Shown here piece by piece: positions 54,101-64,000 of a DNA stretch of 64,000 nt; position 1 is the first letter of the stretch; the number at the start of each line of letters is the position of its first letter. The stretch is from Onchocerca lupi (lineage: Eukaryota > Nematoda > Chromadorea > Rhabditida > Onchocercidae), in NCBI GenBank assembly GCA_028564675.1, contig JAOVVO010000107.1, forward strand, positions 96,021 to 160,020, written 5' to 3'. Under the pieces are notes generated by a model. That model made no database searches. It was not told the DNA's origin and worked only from the letters and a program-made list of their open reading frames with translations. A program made the position numbers and the translations under genes.

Positions 54101-54654
54101 CACCCATCAAAGATAAATTTGCTATTTTCAAATTGATAAGATTAGGTCAATAGCCCCATTTTGATGAGGCATAATTTGATTTGATAAGTATAGAAATAAT
54201 TGAGAATAGCCTGTAACTTTATCACCAATTATTATTGCTACCAATTAGTTGCAAGGTGAATCACAAAACATTAATGAGTATAATGATTTTTTGCTCTGAA
54301 GAAAATGATAAAAGTTAATACCAGTTGATAATTTTTTTTTAGAAATTAGATAACTCCGAATAAAATTTAAATTTTAATTGAAAAGTTTAATTTCAATATG
54401 AAAAATCAATAAAATTTCGCAAATAATAAATGAATAACAAATCATCAAAGTGATAATTTAAAAATTGCTATACATAACAGCAAGAAAATAGTGTGAAAAT
54501 AAAATAGTAGACAAATACGAAGAATATTTATATTCCATCAAGAAGATCGAATTTTTCATTCCTAACATAGAATTTATTAAATTATAATGTAACATTTGTT
54601 AGGCTTGTGGAATAAAATCTTTTTTTATTAAAATTTAATTCTTATTCAAATTTG

Positions 54655-54720
54655 GATGTGAGCGTGGCCGATCCAGCTAGTCTATGTGGGACGGCCACGT
54701 TTCGCATGTCCGGCTTCAGA
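54655..54720. repeat. G+C-richer patch with 8-bp inverted repeat
   Basis: CGTGGCCG (54663-54670) and CGGCCACG (54692-54699) are perfect inverted repeats around a 21-base loop. TAGTCTAT is repeated nearby, and diverged copies of AAAATCT and TTCTTA-type sequence continue to about 54840. The composition contrasts sharply with the flanks. It may be a decayed mobile element; no ends or gene are visible. Confidence 0.4.
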
Positions 54721-55102
54721 TAGTCTATAGGAATAAAAATGTCAATGTTCGTTTGTTCAAAATCTCAAACCTCCGAAAATTCTTAAATACGCGCCCTATC
54801 TATATTAATTCAAAATCTTAGATATCGGAAAGTTCTTACCTATTGCTCTGAAATTTTGACGCAACGTTGCATTCGAATACGTGCATTTTTTTATACACGC
54901 GTTGCTGTAGCTCAATCTGGTTAAGTGAGAAAAAAGAGAAAGCGCATGTTTCTGGGGTTAGGGAAAAAAAACTGATTCTTTGTAATTTGCTTTGTAGTTT
55001 GGTTGAATTAGAGATAATTATTTATTAATTATTAATTACTATTTATTATAATTTACCATCATTTGTTATTATTTATTATTATTATTATTCTTTATTATTA
55101 TT

Positions 55103-55178
55103 AAGGAAATGAAAGAGAGAGAGAGAGAGAGAGATATGGGACGAAGAGGGAGAATGAGAAAAAGAAGAGAGGGTGGAG
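55103..55178 (+). repeat. Polypurine tract with (GA)n
   Basis: About 75 bases almost entirely A and G on the plus strand, including roughly ten GA repeats. Confidence 0.8.
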
Positions 55179-58100
55179 TCAATAAACCCCATCCTTCACT
55201 TATTTTTAGTTGTCACAGACGTGAAACGTGAAAAAAAGTAAGTATCTGTGAAAAAAATGATGACCTATTGGGATAGAAGGTTGTGTCAAAATTTGGAAAG
55301 AATCAGAATAGAAATTGCGGAGATCCGTTCAGGATAACAGGTAGCACTTACATTTTTATTTCTATTGATTTATGTATAGTTTCCGGATTAATTTGTTACT
55401 TATTGATTTATCAATAAGTCACAATTTCAAATGCTTAGTTCATGAATGCGATAGGAATAAGCAATGAAGAAAAAAAAGAAAGCCAAATATAGCTAAATTT
55501 TAAAATTAACCGACTTAAGTCATTCAAACAGACAGGACAGATTTTGGGTTAATGGCCAAGCACACATCACTACTAACAATCCATAACTTAAATTGTACAG
55601 AAATAGCCAAGATAGTAGCAAGAAAATTGGGGTATTAACCAAGCAATTATCAATCTCATCGAAGGTTACAAGTAAAACAATGAAAAACCAACCTTACTTT
55701 CGCTCATTTCCATCATCGATGACATATTTGGTAATAGAAGTGTCGCATTTTTTCTCTTCAAATTTTTGCGTCGAATTCGAGTTGCATGTAAAATTGGTCG
55801 TTTTGATACTATCGTAAAATTTCTTATCACTAGAAATTATTATTCTTAATTTTATGAAATTTTTGAATTCAAATTAGTGGATTGAACTTCATTTAAATTA
55901 TCCAATTCTGAATTACTTTTCATTTGCATATTATAAGAAAAAGAATTTTAGATCAAATCTAAGGTTTTTTTTTCCTTTTTCTTACCCAACTATATAATTC
56001 ATTTTGAAATTTGGAATGTGTATGAAGCTTACTTCCATGTGCAGTAAATAATCACTCGAAATCAATGATGGCTTATGACGAACTGATATGTCAGTTAACT
56101 TGTCAAATTTGTAAACGATAGTGCCAAGATTTCAAATTTAAAATGCAGACAACACTTGTTTGAAACTGAAGAAATAAATATGCAATTAAAAGTGGAAATC
56201 GAATCTTTATAATACTAAAATCTGAGTTTTATAATGATAAAATTTAAAGATACGCTTGCAAAGTTTAAATGTAGTTCAAAATTTTTAAACTAATTTCAAG
56301 TTGTCAATAAATTTAATGAAAATTTAATGATTGAAACAAATTATGCAAAGATCTTTCCATTCAATTGTGAATTTTAAATAGAATCGAATGGTAAGGCAAT
56401 GATTGCATTTACATTTGGTTGATTGGAAATGAATTATTTAATTCAAGATAAAATTAAAAGCAAATGAATGTCTTAATAAATATTAATTGTATGTATGATT
56501 AAAGAAAAATTTGGAATATTACAAATTTAATACAAAGAAATTTCAAAATTTTAATTTCAAAAAAATTTTCAAAAATCAATAATTTAAGCAAAAATTATAA
56601 AAAATTAAGCTATATAACAATCCTAAACAAATATGTTTACAATATCGTTATCAAGCAATAAATATCAAATACTTTTAATGATTGTAATAAAATTAAGATT
56701 TATATTCTATATAAAATTCCGAAAGATTTATTAAAATAAGGAGATCTATAGATGAAATAAAGTTTATAATTCGAGAACTGGAAATAGTATATAATGAAAC
56801 TTAAGCTGCTAAATGTACTATCATTTTTCATATTAGTATATTTCTAAATTTTGAAAATTCCAAGTAGGATTTGATTCAAATGAAATTGAAGAGGATATAT
56901 TATATATTACTCAGCAAGAATTATCCATTTCCAAGCATTTCGTGTCAAATAATATGCAAATAGCCAATAGTGGACGAGAGAGAATCGCGAAACAGTTGTC
57001 CAGTTTAATAGCACAACAACATTTAAATCCAATTCATCCTATTATTGCAATTAAATTTTAATTATTGATCATTCAAAGGGATCATAATTTTTTAGGTTAA
57101 CTTTTTTTTGCATCAATTTTAACTTTTCGATAATCCAAAAATAATTTTTTTTTTAATTTTACGGCAGTTAATATCAGTCAGTTATTATTTCTGTTTAATA
57201 AATGGCATAGATTGCTTCGATCTGTTAAATTTTTGAACTGAATTTTATTTGCATAAATTCAAAATCTAATTTTAAATTTGAAATATTTCCATACAGTATC
57301 AAATACTTCATAGCTATCTCATTATTTTTGATCTAATGATTCTCGCAAAAAAAATATTGTATTTGCGAAAATTTTTTTATTTCGTAAATGTAAAAATTTA
57401 ATTATTCGCTGTTACCAAAGTTTGTTAATAAACTATAAAATCTTCAGTCTCTTTGTAATTAAGCACTTTTCAAGTTGACAATTTGTCGATTACTGAGCGG
57501 ATCAACTTTTAGGATCATTGTGACGATCAAAAATTGTAGCATTAATTTGCAATATATATCTTTAATTATATTTCTCAATTTTCCCGTTTACTTTATCTTA
57601 ATTTTAAATTATAATATGCAATTTCAGTCGCTTAAATTTGTTTTAAATTGGTTTTCAAGTGAAAATTGCTCTCTTTTTATCTGGCAAAAAGTTTTCATAA
57701 TTTTAAAGTCTTCAAGACTAACAAAATTGGATACATCCGTAAAAGAAGAAAAAATTCATTCTTGCTCTTCTTGTATTTATAGAGAGCTTTTAAGATTTTT
57801 AATTAATTAATTTTTAGCTGCATTTTCAAGCTTTTCAAATGTCGAATGATTCTTGGCTTATTATTTGATTTCATTAATATGGCTTATTTACTGATTAAAG
57901 TGTGTGTTTTAGAAAAGATGAATTTTAATCAGAAAAGAGTTTAGTCAGAGAAGATCATAAAATTTATGCATGAATTTTCAAACATATATATTTATATAAT
58001 CTTGTAGGTACAATAAAACTTGATTTTTTTTTTTTTTTTTTTGAAATTAGATATTTTGATAAATGCTAAAGATATAAAAGACTGATTGCAGATTTGATCG

Positions 58101-59283
58101 TCAGTAAAATGCCGCCTCGTTAATACAATATAAAATTTGGCACACATTTTTGGAAATCAATTATCCAAAAAAGCTCACAATTTCTTCGTGAGTTATAAAA
58201 ATTCATATTTCTCCAACTTTTTGAAAATTAATTAGAAATTGATCGACAAATAGATAAAAATAAATATTTAAATGCTTTTTTTTTCAAGATTGATATGCTT
58301 CATATCTAATGGGCACTGAGAATTAAATCATTGTCACCTTGTTGTCAAACCGGCATGTTGCATGAACTTTAAATGTGATTAGTAATAGTAAATAATTCAT
58401 TAAATTAAAATTATAATTTTTTCTCAAATTTCCAGCAATTGCAATAATTCATGAATTTCGAATAGCTTCTATATTTTTAACAAGTTAAATATAGTTTATT
58501 GAGTAGTTACAAAAACATTTGGAGAAATTAAAATAAATTGAAATTTCGGCTTCTTTCGTAAAGTATTTAATATAATTTCGATTTCAAATATAATTTCTTT
58601 CTCGTTAAAATCTGGCAGAGATTGAATTGATGTCAAATTTTATGAAATTCTTGATTTCTCTCATAAAGATTGCACGCAATTTTTTTTAAAATATATGCTG
58701 AAAATATTTTTGACTTATTAACTGTACTCGAATAACAATTCATGCCTTAAAATTTGTATCTTCAAAAAAGCCGTAAAAGCAATTAGGCTAGAAATAAAAT
58801 CTGTTTGCCTCAAATAAAAAATTTCATAATTAATGAATTAATTTAGAGAAAATTGAAATTTATAAATGAACATATTGACATAAATCAAGTTAGGAAATAA
58901 TATGGAAAGGATAGAATTATTCGCTAGAAAGATAAATGATACTCCTTCTTCACTAAATATTTTATAAATTTAGGTTACAACAATCTATTGTACAATTCAT
59001 AGCGAATCATTTCACTTTCTTTCGATTCATTCTATATCAGCAAGATATTAATTGATCATTCATATATCACCTCCTTCATTGATAACTTCTTATCATTAGC
59101 TATCTATTTGTAAATTTTTGATCACCTTCGCATGTTACTTTTAACTCTTGATTAATTATGATTAATTAAAAAAATAAAATAATTTTTTTTACGAGTTATC
59201 TCTTTTGGCTTATTTGATTTGCATAATTATTTTATTTTATTTTTATATTTATAAGATCGTATTGAAATGCTCCAAATTTTTCG

Positions 59284-62200
59284 ATGAGAATTGTTGTTAT
59301 TGGTGCAGCACCGACAGGTCTTGGTGTAGCTTATCGTTTCTATCAACTGCAAAACAATAATGTTGATGTTGCGAAAAATGTCGAATTAATTATTCTGGAA
59401 AAGGTTGGTAACATTCGGAATGTCTTTTTTTTTTCATTTTATTTATCTCATTATTTTGAAATTTTTCAATGTTTCTGTGCAGAATTCAAATTTTCCTTTC
59501 AAATCTCATTCAAAAATTAGTTTTAAATTTCATGTTTCGTAGAACTTACATCGAATTATTTTTTTTAATATTATTCAATTTTTTTTAATAATATTGGGTA
59601 ATTTGTTTCATAAATATAATCATGTCATAATAGCTATGAAAAAAGCGAAGAAATGAACCAAATGAACTGAATTTTTTTTTTTTTGGAAAATAAAAGCTCT
59701 CAGTGATTATTTAACAGATAAGATTTGAATTTAACATTGAATTCTCTGGAAATAATGATAGCATCATTCGAATTTGTAAGAAAAAAAAATTATCATAAAA
59801 ACCATCAAACTGTCTCAGAAACTTAGAACTTAAATCGAGAATAACGAATTATTTTTTGAATATTATTCAATTTTTTTCAATAATATTAGGTAATTTGTTT
59901 CAAATATATGACTTGATTCTATCATAGCTATGAAAAAAGTGGTGAAATGAACGAGCGAAATTTTTTTAGGAAAAACTCTCAAAGGTTATCTAACAGACAA
60001 GATTTGTATTTAAAATTGGATTTTCTGAAATAATGATAACATCATTTGAAATTGCAGAAAAAAAAATTATTACAAAAATTATGAAATTGTCACAAAACAT
60101 TTCAACAGCTCTGCATAATTATCATTTGGTTTACTCCAGAAATAAAACTATATTTCTCCTTTTTTATTCGTTCCTCAAATTTCTATAAAAAGTTATATAA
60201 AAAATATATTTAAATATTATATAATCATAAAAATCTAGTTGGGCATATTTTGGCGAAGAAGGAAATCTAAAAAGAATCGCATAACTTTCTCATCCTATGA
60301 AAATTAACAATTTTTTAAAATATTATAAAGTATGATGATCTAAATTTAAAATTAACTTTCTAAGATTTCTTGAACGCAAAATTGTATTATTTATTAGTTG
60401 AAATTCTGGACAAATTCAACATTTCTAATTTCCAAAAATTGTGATAGACTTTATCAATTTATTTGTTTCTCTTATCGTAATAATATGAAATATTTAAAAT
60501 GATTCAAATAGAGAGCATTTAATCCTTTCTGTTACATTGAAGAGATTTCTACAACAAAATTAGAATGAAATGATGACATTGAGGTCAACTTTAATGATAA
60601 AATGTCAAAAAATGTGAAAATAGCAAACAAAATCTTCAATAGAAGCATAAGGAAATGAATGAAATGAAATGAAATCTTTTGATTTGATTAATTTTAATTT
60701 TTAAATTTAAATTTTCCGAAATAAATTTTTTGAGAATAGACATACATCTTCTTATAAAACCAAGTGATAATTCCTATATTGATTGCTTCTTATCAATAGC
60801 ATTGAATATAGGAATTATCACCTGGTGGATTAAGTCGTACAATCGTGGATGAAAATGGATTTTCATGGGATATGGGTGGACATATCACTTTTGATCATAA
60901 TTTGCCTTATTATACCGAAGCAGTACGTTGGGCGGTTGATGAATGGAATATTTTGACAAGAAATTGCCAGGTTTATTTTTGAATATATCAAAGAATTGTT
61001 GCGAAAATTGGTTTTTTTCATTTTTAAAAGATTTAAATCAAAGATCTTGACAATATTGGTTGTTTTTCCAAAATACAGAGGAGAAGGAGAAATTGAAAAT
61101 TGGTATGTGCGATATCTGTCAACTTATCAGATCAGAATCGAATTTGATGATAATATGATAATAATTTTTCCTTTTTTATTAGGTTGATATCAGTTATATG
61201 TTCAACGAGAAAGATTTACATCTTGTGCCATATCCAGTACAATATGCAATACCAATGTTTCCAACGAATATTAAAAAAAAATGTTTGAAGGATCTGAGAG
61301 ATCGATGTAGAAAATCGAAGGCAAGTGATTTATTGTGATCGTGAAATTTGATAAATTCTTTACAGAGAGAGAAACTTGTAGGATAATATATTTTCTTACT
61401 TTATCGGAATCGATAATGATTTTGTCAAATATTAAAATTTCAATCATTGATCCTGACAAAAATATAGTAATGGAAAATGCTCAAATATTTCATTCAAAAC
61501 TTCTACCTTGAATTTCAGATCATTATTTTCTAAAATTTTTATACATATTTCTTTCATCCTCAGTAGAATGCATTTTATTCTCAGCAAGATGAGTTCATAA
61601 GGAGAACTCGAATAAGTAACGGTTTCTAGATTTAATAGATTTACGATTCTAAACGATTACTAATATATCTTTATGTCGATGAGATTCTGAATCCGAACTA
61701 AATAGAATAGAATTTTTAGAAATTATACTGCACTAAAAAGTAATGGCTGCGTATGAAAAAAGGAAAAAAAGAAAGTGAAAAGCATTTACAAAAAGTTCGT
61801 GTTCTGTCAATTCATGAGATTTTTTTAATTTTATGAATAAATTTTTGTTTTTTATTTTCTTTTTTCCAGAAAATAAATCCACCAAAAAATTTTGATGAAT
61901 GGATCAAAGAGCATTTTGGGCCAACATTGAATAATTATTTCTTTAAGCAATATACTCAAAAGGTTAATTCCTTCACAACTCTTCTTAAGTTGACTGATTC
62001 AGACACTTATTGATCACTTTTGGTGTCATCGTGATAACTCTTTTCTCCGAAATCCTTAACATTTCTTAATGATCAATTAATTCTGTCTAAAAAAAGATAA
62101 TTAAGAATAGTAAATAATACTTTTAGTAAGTTCTATTTCGAATTGACTGATTTGAAATTGAAAAACTATTAAAGGTTTGGACTGTAAAAGCGGATCAAAT

Positions 62201-64000
62201 GAATGCAGCATGGGTTGGATCTCGAGTTGCTAAGATGCCTTATAAAAAATTGGCAGAACTTTGTGCTATGGATGAAAAAGATTTGGAAGTATGAATTAGT
62301 TTTTTTTTCTTATAATTATGAAAATAGTCTAAACAAAGTCTTATATTCAATTTCTAGTTAAGTTCTAAATTTCAAATAGAGTTTTTGATCATAATCATCA
62401 GTTGAAAAAGTTTTGAGCCAGATTAAAGCAAGAAATCGCTTTCCACTTCAATAAATACTCGTTTTTCAGAAAACAGGAAAATCTCGATTTTTTTCTTTCC
62501 ATTCATCCATAATTTAATGAATTTTTTCTCATTTTGGAACTATTCCAGTGAATTGATTTTTTTTAATAATTTTATTTAAAATTCAGAAACATTATCTTAT
62601 CCTCTCTGAAGGCAAATTTTCAGAAAGTTGACCTTGGCTGGGGTCCAAATGCTAGATTTATGTTTCCAAAGCATCATGGAACGGGATCAATATGGAAATC
62701 AATGACCAATAAATTGCCATCTGAATGGTTTCATTTTGGATGCGAGTCAAGTTTTCAACTTCTTTTTTTTTAGCTTAGCTATCGATCCAATATCTTTCAT
62801 TTCGGATAAGTGGTGCAACAAGATTTATCGAAGATTATAAGAATTGCTCATTTTAAATAGCAAAAATAATTATTACTGAAACTACGAACCGAATTAGTTA
62901 GATGTGTTTATTGTGATTGCACGTGATGATTAATAAAAAAAGTCTATGCAATTTCCAGAAACTTTGAAAAGATTGAAAAAAGATTTTCGGATCAATCAAA
63001 TGTTGGCTAGATGAAAAAGTTTGATTAGTCACTTAAATTCAAAATCTTTTGCCTCAAATAGGGATGTTTCAGTCTTGCAGTACAATTCCTTTTTGTTTTA
63101 GGTAATTGATATTGATGTAAAAAATAAATTAATTATGTATGAAAAAGAACAATATGGAAAACTTAAACTTAATTATGATGTGATTATTAATACTTCGCCT
63201 ATTGATCAATTAATCAAATATACTAAATTATGTCGAGAACTTGATTTAAAGCACAATAAGGTGAGGATCAAATAAGTACTGTTTATTACTTTAATATTTG
63301 CGAAACTTATTGGTTAGAGAATATTATCACAATGTATTTTTAGGTATTTGTAATAGGTATTGGCCTAATAAAACCGATGAATTGTATCGCAGAACAATTC
63401 ACTTGGCTTTATTTTCCAGAAAATACTGTACCATTTTATCGCGTTACCTTTTTATCACGTTATGGTGAAATGACCCCGGATGATGAGAAATATTGGTCGA
63501 TATTATGCGAATGTGCTTATGCTATCAATGATAACGATGTTGGTAGTTCATTTTTGCGTATTTTTCATTTTTTATTATAATGCAAAATTTGGAGATCATT
63601 CTTGAAAAATTATGATTAAAAAATCATAAGTTTTTTGAAATTTGTTGGAGGAATTTATCTAAAACTATTATTTTTCACTGCTCATTTAATCTTCTACATT
63701 GTTAATTTTTTTTTTCTTGAAATTAACAATTAAATAAACTAATTTCCAAAAATGAATTTGAATAGTTTATAAATATCAAGTTTTCGATTAATCCTCCAAA
63801 AATATTCATACTATGATATGACAATTGCAGTATTTTGTTAAATTCATATTTGTTATCGCAATGATTTGTTAATTTTATAAAATAGAATGCAATGCTTTAT
63901 AGATCACTGAGAAAGAAATAATCGAAAAAGCAATTGAATGTCTGATACGGAAATCAATCATTTCACGTGAACAAATCGTTAGTCTGTTTTCAATACTGTT
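59284..64000 (+). CDS. glf-1: UDP-galactopyranose mutase (C-terminus off window)
   Basis: FAD enzyme converting UDP-galactopyranose to UDP-galactofuranose, precursor of galactofuranose glycans; in C. elegans it is needed for a normal surface. Exons: 59284..59403, 60812..60970, 61183..61320, 61870..61962, 62175..62288, 62624..62745, 62959..63001 (tentative microexon), 63102..63260, 63344..63538, 63903 onward. About 414 residues are visible; eukaryotic enzymes are about 480-510. Motifs: N-terminal Rossmann VVIGAAPTGLG (middle Gly of the usual GAGPTG is Ala), PGGLS (44-48), WDMGGHITF (59-67) with the conserved His, KVWTV, SRVA (Arg about 187) and WLYFPENTVPFYR (Arg about 349). The two Arg positions correspond to those that hold the substrate diphosphate in fungal enzymes. 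The intron after 61320 has a GC donor. The start overlaps a short upstream ORF. Confidence 0.93.
59540..60110. repeat. Two-copy tandem duplication, period about 294 bp, in glf-1 intron 1
   Basis: TATTATTCAATTTTTTT, TAATTTGTTTCA, TAGCTATGAAAAAAG and CAGA(T/C)AAGATTTG occur in the same order in both halves (for example GCTATGAA at 59633 and 59927). The copies are diverged. Confidence 0.8.
60760..60825 (+). repeat. Inverted repeat spanning the glf-1 intron 1 / exon 2 splice site
   Basis: The 21-base arm 60760-60780 is complementary to 60805-60825 at 20 of 21 positions around a 24-base loop. The 3' arm contains the proposed acceptor (ATATAG, ending 60811) and the first five codons of exon 2, so folding would pair the splice site. 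Confidence 0.75.

Larger units (their letters stand above)
49509..59283. other. Large region without recognised genes
   Basis: I find no exon-like frames here that match a family or form a consistent splice series. It contains a 141-bp tandem duplication (about 50.9-51.15 kb), a less A+T-rich patch near 54.66 kb, a purine tract near 55.1 kb and many A/T homopolymers. It separates the WD40 gene (leftward) from glf-1 (rightward), so it likely holds both promoters. Confidence 0.5.

Noticed and set aside
54905..54935. tRNA-like A-box (TAGCTCAATCTGGTTA)
   Set aside because: It looks like a D-arm, but there is no B-box (GTTCGANTC) at the right distance and no acceptor stem. I do not call a tRNA.
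55593..55817. 74-codon plus-strand open frame
   Set aside because: No motif, no consistent splice partners.
57475..57810. 111-codon plus-strand open frame
   Set aside because: No recognisable family, codon use like surrounding A+T-rich DNA, no neighbouring exons. Cannot be excluded, but unsupported.

Overview
This window is strongly A+T-rich animal DNA with many small exons (about 70-340 bp), TTTCAG/TTAG-type 3' splice sites and long homopolymer A/T runs. A UDP-galactopyranose mutase (present in nematodes, absent from insects and vertebrates) and an NPAS4-type bHLH-PAS factor (CKY-1 in Caenorhabditis elegans) point to a nematode. The intron-rich, A+T-rich style is most like spirurine (filaria-related) worms. 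The clade is inference; the gene identities rest on protein similarity read by eye.

Layout. (1) About 1-5204, minus strand: 5' two-thirds of an NPAS4/CKY-1-like transcription factor running off the left edge. A consensus CRE octamer lies upstream of its start and six CRE-like TTACGTCA-type sites lie in its first intron. (2) 6879-11990, plus strand: complete 15-exon mitochondrial translation initiation factor IF-2 (MTIF2), with an intronic perfect hairpin. (3) 13573-49483, minus strand: a very large WDR62/MAPKBP1-type WD40 scaffold gene of 37 exons. Its exons are dense from 13.6 to 34.3 kb, and a candidate first exon at 49.4 kb lies beyond a 15-kb intron. A 1.2-kb open frame inside one of its introns looks like an alternative first exon for a short isoform carrying only the conserved C-terminus. 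(4) 34.3-49.4 kb: that giant intron, full of minisatellites, microsatellites and inverted repeats plus candidate factor-binding clusters. (5) 49.5-59.3 kb: about 9.8 kb in which I see no convincing gene. (6) 59284 to the right edge, plus strand: UDP-galactopyranose mutase (glf-1), N-terminal ten exons, C-terminus off the window.

The genes do not form an obvious pathway. MTIF2 and the WD40 gene are convergent; cky-1 and MTIF2 are divergent around a 1.7-kb region. I found no tRNA, rRNA, CRISPR array or intact transposon. The best leads are the alternative WDR62-type isoform, a stem-loop that buries the 3' splice site of glf-1 intron 1, three other long hairpins, and the CRE sites around cky-1. 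All exon models were read by eye; exon lengths sum to whole codons where stated, which supports them.
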